Below are positions 46,481 to 56,058 of a stretch of DNA of 63,278 nucleotides, piece after piece. The notes beneath the pieces were generated by a model that was given only the letters and a program-made list of their open reading frames with translations, searched no databases and was not told the origin of the DNA. Source of the DNA: Mesostigma viride (taxonomy: Eukaryota; Streptophyta; Mesostigmatophyceae; Mesostigmatales; Mesostigmataceae); the NCBI GenBank assembly GCA_009746045.1, contig RPFO01002010.1:1-63278 (forward strand), read 5' to 3'. The position numbers and the translations under genes were made by a program. How positions within the stretch are numbered: the stretch's first letter is position 1; each line of letters opens with the position of its first letter.

Positions 46481-47410
46481 TCATTCCACGGGGTCCGGCA
46501 GCTTCTCGTACTCCGCCATCCTGCGCCTGCACTGGTCTATGGAGTCGTCCACGGCTTTGGCCCGGTTGCACCCCGCGTGCAGCCACCTGTAGTTGTCGGG
46601 GAAGTACGTCCTGTCGAACGTGTCCGTCTTGTCGGGGGACGGGGCGAGCTCAGGGGAGTCCAGCGACATCCGCCCCTCGCAGTGGCCGCAGTGCCACTCC
46701 TGGCTCTCCAGTTTCCTGACGGCCTCCAGCAGGCGCGGGGACAGGTCTCGCTCCCCGTGGGGCGTGGACTGCCAGCTCAGGGGCAGGTCGCTCTTCACCC
46801 TCGACTGGACGCCGTAGAACGCTTTCTTCACGTGCGACCACACCGCGGGGTCGACATCGGGGGGGCACTCCCCGTAATGCTGGCAAGGGCTCCTGGGCCG
46901 CTTCCCGGCCGGTGCCGCCTCCGGGAAGGGCAGCACGGGCGGGGAGTCGTCCGGGATGGGCAGCCCCTTCCGGGCGCGCAGGTACTCCTCCTCCATCCTG
47001 AGGTGCTTCAGCTCGTCGTACTCCGATTCCAGAGGGCCCACCCTGCAACGCCCGCACCTCCACTCGGGGGGCATGCCCGTCGCCGACTCGGTCAGAGACA
47101 GCCCCGCGCCGTCCGGGACCAGATAACGCACCAGGATCCCCATGCGGGGGACCTCCTCCGACGAGTGGAAGCGGATCGGGGTCGCGCACTTGGCGCACTT
47201 GCCGTCCCACATGTCGCGGGCCTTCGACTCGCGGAAACGCTTGAACCCCCTCCCCGTCTTCGCGCACTTGTACCGCAGGGCAGAGTTGAAGGTCTGCACC
47301 GAAGACCCCACCCTCTGGCGCCACTTGTCCTCCGCGTCGTTCGTCACGTAGAACTCCGGGGTTGCCATCTCCGTTTCTCGCCCGTCGCCGCTGTTATCAT
47401 ACCCCCACAT
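46481..47410 (-). CDS. Cysteine-rich HNH-like protein, right-arm copy
   Basis: Mirror gene of 44,870-45,799: 309 codons from the ATG at 47,410 and the same three C-x2-C pairs and HAGCNRAK tail. I see no amino-acid difference between the copies, while the flanking arms carry small indels and substitutions. The upstream in-frame extension differs (ASLRPAPPGPG against VYVPAPPGPG), which supports starting at this ATG and not earlier. The gene points towards the palindrome centre. Confidence 0.7.
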   Translation of the reverse strand: MWGYDNSGDGRETEMATPEFYVTNDAEDKWRQRVGSSVQTFNSALRYKCAKTGRGFKRFRESKARDMWDGKCAKCATPIRFHSSEEVPRMGILVRYLVPDGAGLSLTESATGMPPEWRCGRCRVGPLESEYDELKHLRMEEEYLRARKGLPIPDDSPPVLPFPEAAPAGKRPRSPCQHYGECPPDVDPAVWSHVKKAFYGVQSRVKSDLPLSWQSTPHGERDLSPRLLEAVRKLESQEWHCGHCEGRMSLDSPELAPSPDKTDTFDRTYFPDNYRWLHAGCNRAKAVDDSIDQCRRRMAEYEKLPDPVE

Positions 47411-48210
47411 TTTATTCCCTCCCCCGTAAGCGCAGCCCCCTCTTAACCCCGGCCCGGGGGGCGCGGGACGTAGACTTGCACCCGTCACTCACCCGCCGGG
47501 CCCAGGGTAGCGGACCACCCACGCGGCCGTCCCGGGGGGCAAGCGCAACCCCCTCCCAACCCCGGCCCGGGGGGCGCCGGGACGCAGACTGTCCAGAACG
47601 GATCCGAGCCCAAAAGAAGCCCGACCGAAACCACGCATTCTCATCCACCCTCGACCCCCCACCCGCCCGCGCCGCCCCTCCAGGAGGGAAAAGGACGTTT
47701 CAAACACATCCAGACTCGGGGCGCGACGGACCCGGGACGGGGGGCGAGCGAACCTGCCGCCACCTCTCCCGCCGCCCCCGACCATCGGAGGTGGAGTGGA
47801 TTCTCGTGCACGACTTCTTTTTCAGCCACCCCGGGAAATATTATTCCTGTATATATAGCCCTATATATAGCCTATACCCTTTGCAATTTTTCATTACCCA
47901 TATAATTATTTTTGAAAGAGTCTAAAAAAGAAGTAGTGCAAGAGAATCCAAGCAAGCGTCGCCCATCGGGAGGGACGGGGCGGGGGGCGAGTGAAATTGG
48001 CGGGGCCTCTCCGGCCCCTCTCGCCGGTCGGAGGTGGATTACCTTCTCCCCCTCGTTTGCCCCTTCGCCGCCTCCCGGGGCCGGGACAGGCGACGGCGGC
48101 GGTGGAGATTACAGGACTTCTGTTCGGACCGGGGGCTCCGGGGGGTCCAGGGGTCCAGGGGGTCCAGGGGGTCCAGGGGGACTGGGGGCTGCAGAGGCTC
48201 TGGGGGGTAG

Positions 48211-48291
48211 CTCACGTAGTTGCTGGGAAGGGTTTAGGGGTGCCTTAGCCACGGTGAAAGCCACCCTAAAGCCTTCCCAGCAACTGCGTGA
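48211..48291. other. Imperfect hairpin at the outer edge of the right arm
   Basis: CTCACGTAGTTGCTGGGAAG pairs with CTTCCCAGCAACTGCGTGAG, and inside it TTTAGGGGTG pairs with CACCCTAAA; the loop is about 18 nt. The palindrome's outer boundary (48,226) falls inside the first strand of this hairpin. The left arm begins with the matching half, CCAGCAACTACGTGAG, at 44,049. Confidence 0.75.
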
Positions 48292-48543
48292 GTGACCCCC
48301 TCTTTTCCCCCTGTTCCCCCCTGCGTTGCCCCCCGTTCCGCGCCGAGTGCTTGGGGCCCCCGCAGCGTGTCCCCCCGTTCCGCGCCGAGTGCTTGTCTGT
48401 TTCCCTGTTCCCCCGCGCGCGAGTCCGTGATCGAGAGTACGAGTGTGCGAGTGTGTGAGTACGTCGGCAAGTCCGCTGTCGGTGTGCGTGCGTTTATGGT
48501 CGCGCTAAAATAATCTCGTGGTTCGGCATATGAGTGTCGCGCC

Positions 48544-49661
48544 ATGATGCATCCGGGTTGGTTGTCCGAGGCGCGTCTGATGTGCGAGTTCGTGGGCGCG
48601 TGCGTGCAGCCGTCGTCGCACATCCAGGAGTGGCCGGCGGCGGGCAAGCTGGCGGACGCCTTCAACGCGTTCCTCGCGGCGAAGGGTCTGCCCCCGTACG
48701 CCGCGTCCCGTCTGGCGGGCCCCTGCCCGGTGGCGGACGACCTGGCCCTGTGGTCCGGCGTGCTGGCGGGCAAGGGGGGCGTGCTGATGCACGTGGCGGG
48801 GGTCGCTGGGGGCGAGAGCGGGGGGTGGTACTGGGCGCAGAACGTGTCGCTGGTCCATCCGGCCCCGTGCCCTCGGACGGGGAGGTGAAGCCGTTCCCCC
48901 CTTGGTTCAACGGGGAGCGTTTCCTGGCTGCCCGCGAGGCGGGCAAGAGGCGCGAGGAGATGCGCAGGTGGGTGAGCGCGTACGCGGGCGAGCACGGGCT
49001 GTTCGCGGAGATCACGGAGGAGGAGGAGTCGTTCCTGGAGGAGTGCCACGGCTACCCCGAGGGCGAGATGGCGGACCTGAAGGGCCTGCGCGAGATCCGC
49101 GCGCACATGGCGAAGGCGGGCGGCGCGCCCCCCGCGTGGATGAACGAGCGCGTCCGCGAGATCCGCGAGCGGCTCACGGCGGCGTTCAGCCGCAAGCAGG
49201 GTTCGTCCTCGCGCTGGCGCCTGCGCGACAACCAGGCGGGCGACGCGCTGACGGCGCGGCTGAAGTGGCGGTCGGCGGAGGAGGAGGAGCACGACCTGCA
49301 GGGGTCTGGCGAGGCGCGGGGCGGGCGCGAGGAGGAGGGCAAGGAGCGCGAGGCGGCGGCGCTGGACACGTACCTGCGGCTGTTCCTGCAGCACAGCGAC
49401 CTGGTGGTCCTGGAACGCGGCGGGCGCCTGCCGCTGGCGGAGTTCCGCCGCCTGTTCTTCGTGGAGTACCTCCAGAACGGCAGCCGCATGACGCGGCGAG
49501 TGCCCAACGCGGACCTGGCCGCCCTGCTGGCCCCCCACGGGGTCGCCGTGACAGGAAACGTGCGCATGGGCAGCGGGGAGGAGGAGAAGCGCACGGTGTG
49601 GGTGACGGGGGTGGCCCGGAGGGCGCTAGGAACGACGCGTAATAATAATAATGATGAATAA
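48544..49661 (+). CDS. Viral protein of unknown function, split by one frameshift
   Basis: The first part is 48,544-48,888 (ATG at 48,544; 114 codons). The second is open in another frame and reads from about 48,870 to the stop at 49,661. The two join near 48,866-48,880, next to C and G runs. The second part has charged helices (WVSAYAGEHGLFAEITEEEE) and an acidic linker. Its C-terminal domain (LFLQHSDLVVLERGGRLPLA ... NADLAALLAPHGVAV) resembles winged-helix tails of viral primase-helicase-type proteins, but no catalytic motif is present. Codon use is extremely GC-rich. Sequencing error or inactivation could explain the break. Confidence 0.55.
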
Positions 49662-49703
49662 AACCTCGATGGATGCAATACAGTGAGCGCAAATGCACGG
49701 TAT

Positions 49704-50744
49704 TCAGCGCCGCCTCCGCACGGCACTCTGTGGCCTCCTGACCCGCCTGGCGGCGGTGGGGTGGCCGGGGTCCGGTGGCGGTGGCGAGGGCGGTGGCGGG
49801 CCGTAGTTGTCCATCCACCATCGGTAGGCCGCTTCCGGGTCCGCCCCCGCCTTGCCTTTGTCCCGGTGGCGCCTCTCCTGCTCGCTGGCGGGTGGGGGGA
49901 CGAGCCACCTGGGGTCGGCGGGTATCTGTTGTGGCAGGGGAGGAGGAGGACTTTGTCGTCGAGAGGGACCGCTTTCCGTGGCGGCGGATCTCTTCGCCAT
50001 CCGTCGGAGACGCTGGGATTCTAGCTTACTGGCCCGTCGTTTTTCCGCCCATGCGACGGTGGCAGCTGGGTCTTGGCTCTTTAATAGTTCGGTGCGTCGT
50101 TTCTCCCTTTCCTTCTTCAAGGCCCGTTCTTTTTCCGCCCATTCGACGGCGGCTGGGTCTTGGCTCTTTCTCAGTTTGGCGCGTGAATCCCTCAATTTGC
50201 GATTTTTGACTTCGCGATTCGTCTCCTGCCCTTCCTTGGCGTTCTTTTCAAGCCATTGTCTACCCCTAGCCCGGACTTTTTCTACCCATGCAGTGTCGTC
50301 GGGGTCCTTGCTCTTTCTCAGTTCAGCATATCTTTCCCGGGCTTTGCGATTTTTGGCTTCCGATCGCGCGATGTCGTCGGGATCCTTTCTCTTTTTCAGT
50401 TCAGCGTATCTTTCCCGGGCTTTGCGATTGCTGGCTTCTCTTTGTGTTTCCTGCCTCTGCGCCTGTTGCCGCCCGCCCCCCTCCTCGTCACCCGCCTGGG
50501 CGGATCGCTCCTTCTCGTACGCGTCCAGGTCGAAAAAGTCGTCTGGTCCTGGTCCCGCCTCGTCGAGGTCCTGGGGGTCGTCGAGGTCCTCTAAGGTGGG
50601 CATCTCGGCCATGGTAAGCGGGTCACCGGGCTCGGCCTCCTCGAAGCGGGCCAGCTCGTTCAGGTCCAGGTCCCCCAGGCCGTCGTCGTCCCCCGCGTCG
50701 TCCGCCCGCACCCTGTGTCTTCGGGTCGCTCTCCGCCGCGCCAT
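49704..50744 (-). CDS. Basic repeat protein with NRKARERYAELKK units
   Basis: 346 codons from the ATG at 50,744; an upstream GTG (50,786) would add 14. The N-terminal third is acidic and disordered (DLDLNELARFEEAEPGDP, DDFFDLDAYEKE). The middle has five or six related charged helical repeats of about 30 residues (for example NRKARERYAELKKRKDPDD, NRKLRDSRAKLRKSQDPA). The end is proline-rich with PEAAYRWWMDNYGPPPPSPP. Such Lys/Arg-Tyr repeats occur in viral and algal DNA-binding proteins, but no specific function can be assigned. It is convergent with the gene ending at 49,661. Confidence 0.7.
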   Translation of the reverse strand: MARRRATRRHRVRADDAGDDDGLGDLDLNELARFEEAEPGDPLTMAEMPTLEDLDDPQDLDEAGPGPDDFFDLDAYEKERSAQAGDEEGGGRQQAQRQETQREASNRKARERYAELKKRKDPDDIARSEAKNRKARERYAELRKSKDPDDTAWVEKVRARGRQWLEKNAKEGQETNREVKNRKLRDSRAKLRKSQDPAAVEWAEKERALKKEREKRRTELLKSQDPAATVAWAEKRRASKLESQRLRRMAKRSAATESGPSRRQSPPPPLPQQIPADPRWLVPPPASEQERRHRDKGKAGADPEAAYRWWMDNYGPPPPSPPPPDPGHPTAARRVRRPQSAVRRRR

Positions 50745-50800
50745 GTCCTCGAGTACACCCGGCTGCGAAAATATTTCATCCTCCACAGGGTCACATCATA

Positions 50801-51136
50801 TGTGAAGGCACCTCCGCAAACGTTTTTGACGCGGTGAAAACCGGCCCCAACGAGGACCGCGGCATCTGGATCCACCCCAAGCCCCCCCTAGGGATGTGGA
50901 TCAGCCCATATTTCTGGAGCTGGCCAATATTTCCGTGTTTTGTGATCACTTCCGTTTCCATGGTCAGGGGCGAGGAGGATACAGTACTGGAGAAGCTCGG
51001 GCCCGGTTTGGGCGTGCTGGGGTACTACGAGGAGGCAAGGGAGTACAGGGGCCTGGAGTTTGCCGGGCCCAATAAACGCCTGATGGGCGCGAACAGGTGT
51101 TTCAATCGCGAGGGCCGCGCAAGACTGGCCGCTTGA
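50801..51136 (+). pseudogene. KilA-N domain remnant
   Basis: The plus strand encodes SANVFDAVKTGPNEDRGIWI followed by HPK and MWISPYF. This is the C-terminal half of a KilA-N DNA-binding domain (usual pattern vv.TG...GtWiHp.La..iA.WisP.Fa). Several residues between HPK and MWISP are missing, and the N-terminal half is absent. The remaining frame (YYEEAREYRGLEFAGPNKRL) is unassigned. The first possible start is a GTG at 50,834. Probably a truncated paralogue of the protein at 53,114-53,857. Confidence 0.6.
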
Positions 51137-51360
51137 TTGGCCACGATCGCCGTGCCCTGAAATGGGAATCCCCCCATCACAGATCATCTACCTGTGGTGC
51201 ATAATGGGATCTACCCTTGAATCTTCCAAGGAGCAGAAGCGATTTTAAAACTAGTGATTGGTCAAAGACCTTTATCGCGGCCTTGCAGAGGCACTGAGAT
51301 ACCCCAACATGAACCTGACAAAGACGAAGTTTATTTATTAACACGTCGTCTGTAGCCACA

Positions 51361-53045
51361 CCTATTTTTAGGACTGAGTTCAACTCAGTCCTAAATTTAG
51401 GACTGAGATTTGGGGTTTCGTATAAAATTTGCCCCGATCGGAAGGTTTGTCAAAAAAATTCCCTCAAAATTTATTCAAATACTACGTGAAAAGATCTTTC
51501 TTGGACATATTTTTGCGATTTTTTTGGATTTGGTATGAGCGGCTAAATGTACGGTCAAAGAACAGGTGGTAAGGGTACTTTTCCACGTGAAACGTGAGTT
51601 CCGGAAATGCACGACCTAGCCATGGCGGCTTGCGCCCATGTATGCAGTTTACGTTTTCCGACGATATAGCTGGCCAAACTCAGGAAATAGATTTTATATA
51701 TCATAGAGATGATACAAGTCAATTTTCAGCTCGCGGGGATGCGATTTACTAGGTGTCGGCACCGTTCTTGCTGGAAAAAGCTGCGATCAGGCAGGCCGAC
51801 GGAATTGATTACTACAACTGCTTTCCGGCGAAATTCGAAGGATTTATAGGTATCTTTCTACCTTTTATCATGCATTGTCATAGAATTGACTTAGTGGCAG
51901 TATAGATTTGATGATTTCGACCACTCTGTCACGTCATGGTGTGTGTGCCTCAAAGTGCCACTTTTGCGGGCACCGCCTGGGCCAAGGTAACGCCAGCCAT
52001 GCAAGGTAAAGCCGGAATATCGTTGTCTCATCATTTCTTGATGTTCTTACATGAGTTTAAGCTTGCGAGGTGTTGCCAGTTTTGAGTCTTGATGCTCTTT
52101 CTTGACCGTTGCCTGCCCCTCTCCAAAACCCCCTTTTTAGATGATGTTGCCAGGCATTTGCCTTGCCCTGGTGTAGTTGTGCAGGTTTTTAGGCGCTGTA
52201 TGGGTTTAAACACCTTCATAGATGTTAGTTCTTCTTTTGCAACGTTCATACTGCATAATTGTGTGGCCATGGGCCTCGTCAAGGGTGCTTTCAAGCTTAT
52301 ATGGGTGAGTGAAAGATCTTGGTGGTAAACCACTGTCATCATGTGCCAGCAAGTATGTTGGCCATGCCATGGCAAGGCAAAACAGTTTTATCCATGTCCA
52401 TTCTTGTTAGAGACACTTGAAATATGCTTAACCTGCCCAATACATTGGTGGTTAACACACAAAAAAAAACCTTTCGTGGGTAGGTATCCAAACCCATTCC
52501 CTACGTGCTTGCATAGGCTCTCACACATTATAAGGTATAATATAACTGCAATATGATGATGCAAGCATGTTGTCCTATTATGCTGGAAGGGAAATGAGTT
52601 GATTGGCATGGTTGGTGGCCACAGTGGTGTGTGGTACGACCGCACTCCCATGCTAGCATTTTGTTACCAAGGCCCAGTCCTATTTATAGGACTGGCAGTG
52701 TTTTGCATGTTTCAGGCAGTGCCAGTGGCCGAATTGAGTCCAGTTTTTTTCCACAGTTCAAGAACTCTAATATCTACATGCCTATGATTTTTAATAGTGA
52801 ATATGGATTTTATTGGATTTTACACACTCGTGCTTCCACAGAAAATTCCAAAATCGCGAGTAAGGGTTGAGAGTCATGTATAATTTTACACGATTTGGTC
52901 AACATATGATTTTTTAAGCACATGCCCAAGCATTAGCATGATATTGAGTGCTATGATGCATATCAAACATATGGGGTACCCCCCTACCCTTACCGCCACA
53001 TGATCTCAAAGATGGTATACTCAGTCCTATTTTTAGGACTGAGTT
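51361..53045. mobile_element. AT-rich insertion bounded by 20-bp direct repeats and hairpins
   Basis: CCTATTTTTAGGACTGAGTT stands at 51,361-51,380 and again at 53,026-53,045. Next to or overlapping them are the palindromes CTCAGTCCTAAATTTAGGACTGAG (51,384-51,407) and CTCAGTCCTATTTTTAGGACTGAG (53,020-53,043). A third related hairpin, CCAGTCCTATTTATAGGACTGG, lies inside at 52,674-52,695. Base composition is strikingly AT-rich against the viral genes. The longest open frame (52,031-52,375, minus) has no recognisable domain. I read it as an inserted non-coding element; class unknown. Confidence 0.6.
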
Positions 53046-53113
53046 TCTACAGGGGACGTGTTAAATGTTCATAATGTTTACGGTTTATGACTCAAGTCCT
53101 ACCATCGTTACTC

Positions 53114-53857
53114 TCATACATCGTCGTAAAAGTCCTCGTCTAGTGCGAGTTCGATGCCGCATCCTTCACAAACTTGTTCGATGGTTCGGATATGTTCAGG
53201 GTTTACCTTGCCAGTCCGAAAGATGAATAAACGTTTTTGGTACCCCGGAAAGTAATGCCCGTAACTGAAGAGCTGTCCGATGCCCTTCATCCAATCTTTA
53301 GCTTCTTTCACTTCCACGATGACGGGAGGGTCATGGGCAATGATGTCAATCACACCGGCAGGGCATTGTACTTCGCGCTCACTACCCGGCATGGCTTGTG
53401 ACACTCGTTCTTGAACGGGTGACTCTCTTTGTTGTACCGGTGGTTGCTTGGCCCATTCGACGACTTTGTCCACCAAATCGACATGGATCCACGCGCCTCG
53501 CTCGTCAACTGGGCCGGTCCTCATGATCTTCACCACGGGAAAAACTGTCTGAGGAGGGGTCGCCTCACCCCCCATGAGGCCCACACAGTGATGTGTTGAC
53601 CTCTCCAGAGCCGATATGAAGGCCTTAGAACCGTCAAGACGAAACCAACTTTCGAAGCGCTTCTTCCCGTTGGACGCTGCCGCCGTCAAGTCCTGGGCAT
53701 GGACCATTCGGTCGCTCTTCCGGACCTTGATTTCCTTCTTGGGGTCCACTTCCAGAATTGAACAGGGTTTCAGCGCAAACATCCAAAACGTGTCGGTCTC
53801 TCTCGCCAAGTCGAACAACGCGCGGGTGAAAGGAGCTCGACCACTGACGATCGCCAT
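53114..53857 (-). CDS. KilA-N protein with PD-(D/E)XK nuclease domain
   Basis: 247 codons from the ATG at 53,857. Residues about 43-137 form a KilA-N domain (VRKSDRMVHAQDLTAAASNG, WFRLDGSKAFISAL, TGPVDERGAWIH), a DNA-binding fold common in NCLDV and phages. Residues about 160-212 form a restriction-like nuclease core: Asp171 in AGVIDII, Glu182-x-Lys184 in IVEVKEAKDW, and Gln195 in GIGQLFSYGHYFP. A polar linker with repeated PVQ(E/Q)R lies between. The C-terminus is acidic (EDFYDDV). All core residues of the nuclease are present, so it may be active; the role in the virus is unknown. Its C-terminal half is paralogous to the protein at 59,741-60,472. Confidence 0.8.
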   Translation of the reverse strand: MAIVSGRAPFTRALFDLARETDTFWMFALKPCSILEVDPKKEIKVRKSDRMVHAQDLTAAASNGKKRFESWFRLDGSKAFISALERSTHHCVGLMGGEATPPQTVFPVVKIMRTGPVDERGAWIHVDLVDKVVEWAKQPPVQQRESPVQERVSQAMPGSEREVQCPAGVIDIIAHDPPVIVEVKEAKDWMKGIGQLFSYGHYFPGYQKRLFIFRTGKVNPEHIRTIEQVCEGCGIELALDEDFYDDV

Positions 53858-53883
53858 GGTTGCAGATGGGAGCGTGGCGGCGG

Positions 53884-54030
53884 ATGTTTGGACGCCCGTT
53901 TCTCGTCCGCTTCCTTCCTGGCGGCCGCAAAACGGACGTGACCCTGTCCGCGGACGTCCGTGTGACTCCCGACGGATGGATCTCTGTGATCGATGTGATT
54001 AGAAATGCGAGTTATACTCTATATTGGTGA
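53884..54030 (+). pseudogene. Truncated N-terminus of a BRO/MSV199-like protein
   Basis: 48 codons (ATG at 53,884), divergent from the KilA-N gene. It contains RKTDVTLSADVRVTPDGWIS followed by VIDVIRNAS, close to the N-terminus of the protein at 59,741-60,472 (VRVTPDGRISVIDVIK). It stops soon after. It marks a partial copy of that paralogue's 5' end. Confidence 0.6.
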
Positions 54031-54217
54031 GGTCGTGAGTCTCGATCTGGTGAGAGGGCGGGTAACTGCGGTGGTGCATGCAAATGGAAAATGAAATCGG
54101 ATTGGATCACACTTTATTGCACATTATAATAACACTTTATTGCCAGTTATCATCACCCTTTATTGCCAACATCCATTACTGCATCCGGTTGCATCGACCG
54201 ACATACAACAGGGTGAG

Positions 54218-54982
54218 CTAGTAGAGGTCGTTCCATCGGCCGATGAGGGAGCGCTCCTTGTTGTAGCGGAAGAAGGGGAACACCAGCGCGGGGCTCTGGC
54301 ACATCTCCCTGCGCTCCGCCAGGCAGATGGGGCACTTGAGGTCCTCTGCGGGGTCGGCGTCGTCGAGCGCGACGGCCATGCACATGGCGCATATCGAGGG
54401 TGCGTGGGTGTGGTCGCCGTTCGTCACGGGCTCGTAGGCGTCCCAGCAGACCCCGTGGCAGCACGCGCACTTCCCCACCATGCGCGGGGCAAGGCTCCCC
54501 CGGCAACGATACATGTTATCGAGGCTGGCATCAATTTCCTCGCGAAAAGAGGCAGAATAAGGGGGCGACCAGAAGGGATCGACCCTGTATGGCAGCCACG
54601 GCGACATTTCGATATGTCCCGGCAACAGCGGTTCGTAGGAGAATTCGGGGACGATCTCCATGGCGTTGCGCGTGTTGGCCGCCGGCCCCGAATTCCTCCT
54701 GGTTGATACGTAGAGCCGGATGGCCGCCTCCTTGGCGAGGGCCAGGTTGTGCACGGTGATAGCTCGCGGCGTCGAGGCGGCCGTGACGTGTTCCGAGGTG
54801 CAGAGGAGTCCTTTCGACAACCCGCGGCACTGCACGCACTGCGCGTACCTGCCACCCAGGAAATGGTTGGGATTCTTGCTCTCCCGGCACCGGCCGCATC
54901 GTACCGGCGTGTCCATTTTCATGTCCTGCTTCATCATCATGAATTCCTCCCTTATCTTGGCGGAATCGCGCGAGGCCCCCAT
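54218..54982 (-). CDS. RING-like zinc-binding protein
   Basis: 254 codons from the ATG at 54,982. The first zinc knuckle has Cys29, Cys32, Cys49 and Cys52 (CGRCRES...AQCVQCR). The C-terminal region carries Cys172, Cys175 and Cys179, His191 and His193, Cys198, Cys201, Cys217, Cys220 and Cys228, a spacing compatible with a RING or related cross-brace finger. The middle (WLPYRVDPFWSPPYSASFRE) is unassigned. If it is a RING, a ubiquitin-ligase role is possible. No known viral family is recognised with certainty. Confidence 0.65.
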   Translation of the reverse strand: MGASRDSAKIREEFMMMKQDMKMDTPVRCGRCRESKNPNHFLGGRYAQCVQCRGLSKGLLCTSEHVTAASTPRAITVHNLALAKEAAIRLYVSTRRNSGPAANTRNAMEIVPEFSYEPLLPGHIEMSPWLPYRVDPFWSPPYSASFREEIDASLDNMYRCRGSLAPRMVGKCACCHGVCWDAYEPVTNGDHTHAPSICAMCMAVALDDADPAEDLKCPICLAERREMCQSPALVFPFFRYNKERSLIGRWNDLY

Positions 54983-55534
54983 GGCTGCGTGCGTCGTTTG
55001 CGTGAATGCCGAGGTCTGTCGACGGTCTGCCCAAATTGTAATGGACTCGACTCTTCTCTCGCTCTCCCCGGCGCCCCACGTGGCAGGTCGCCTATATCAT
55101 GCATCCCTCGCGGCAAGGCCCGGCGCGCGCTCTGTGTGGCGCTCCCACGTGGCTGGGGGCGTTTCCCGCCTTCCGCGCTGTTCTCTCGCGGGTTCGGTCG
55201 GATAAGCTGACGGAGGCGTTTTCTCGCGGGCTCGGGTCGGGACAAGCTGGCGGGGTCCTTCGCCTGGTGGACTGACGTCACACGGGCACGATCCCGCTGG
55301 GTCCGAGAGGCGGTTACGGAAAGGGGCGGATGTGTATAAACAGGGGCGATACCCCGCGGGCCTCCAGGCCGCCTGACCGCTCCAAGATCGCAGTACACCA
55401 GGCCGTCTGACCGCTCTGCCACTCGCTTTCCCACTTGTCCTCACAGATCGCCTGCTGGGGCGTCAAGTCTTGCTACATTCATGGGTGCGTGTTCTCGTCG
55501 GCAAACCCCGTGACAGCGTGTGAGGGGGGGCGTT
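54983..55534. other. Intergenic, GC-rich; TATA-like motif
   Basis: No gene recognised. GTGTATAAACAGG at about 55,331 and a duplicated GGCCGCCTGACCGCTC/GGCCGTCTGACCGCTC (55,368-55,417) are the only features noted. Open frames on the minus strand are Arg/Pro-rich shadows. Confidence 0.45.
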
Positions 55535-55945
55535 CTTCGTGGCAGGATGCTCTCGATTGCTGGATGTCGCATGAGGGCCGCATTCTCCGTGGCGAGATGG
55601 GAATCGGGATTCGATGCCGTATGAGAGCTGCATTCCTTGTGGCAGGACGTTGTCGATCGCTGGATGTCGCATGAGGGCCGCATTCTCCGTGGCGAGATGG
55701 GAATCGGGATTCGATGCCGTATGAGAGCTGCATTCCTTGTGGCAGGACGTTGTCGATCGCTGGATGTCGTTTGAGGCCCGCATTCCTTGTGGCAGGACGT
55801 TGTCGATCGCTGGATGTCGTTTGAGGCCCGCATTCTCCGTGGCAGGACGTTGTCGATTGCTGGATGTCGCACGAGGCCCGCATTCTCCGTGGCAGGACGT
55901 TGTGGGGTGCTGGATGTCGTGTGAGCCCCGCGTTCTGTGGGGCAG
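55535..55945. repeat. Tandem repeats of about 50 bp
   Basis: About eight units of the type GCATTCYBYGTGGCAGGACG followed by TTGTCGATYGCTGGATGTCG. In the left half a second unit type (GCGAGATGGGAATCGGGATT) alternates, giving a 100-bp period. All frames are open across part of it, so the long open frames on the minus strand are artefacts. Confidence 0.85.
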
Positions 55946-56058
55946 GGCTCGATGGCGCCCCTCGTGTTCGCCATGCAGGCTGATGGCCCGTGGCGCCACC
56001 TGATCTTCTCTCCTGTCTCGTGCTTTTCTCGCGTGCTTGATTTCGCTTTCCAGATTCG

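Larger units (their letters stand above)
44049..48226. repeat. Large inverted repeat (palindrome), about 4.18 kb, spacer-free centre
   Basis: The left arm (44,049-46,140) and right arm (46,141-48,226) are near-perfect inverses about a centre at CAGAAAC|GTTTCTG. They contain the same genes, repeats and AT-rich block in mirror order. Lengths differ by 6 bp. I see small differences, such as ACCCTGAGTAAGTGA near 44,780 against GGGTGAGTGA, and TGATGA against TGATAA after the stop codons. The arms are therefore separate sequences, not one read folded back. Such structures form when hairpin-ended linear viral genomes replicate to head-to-head junctions. An assembly artefact is less likely but not excluded. 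Confidence 0.93.

Noticed and set aside
44834-47446. 289- and 224-codon frames opposite or overlapping the HNH-like genes
   Set aside because: They are antisense or out-of-frame shadows in GC-rich coding DNA; the Cys-pair frame is the one with motif structure.
48226-48543. Gene upstream of the frameshifted viral protein
   Set aside because: C-rich direct repeats (CGTTCCGCGCCGAGTGCTTG twice) and short frames only; no start or motif supports a gene.
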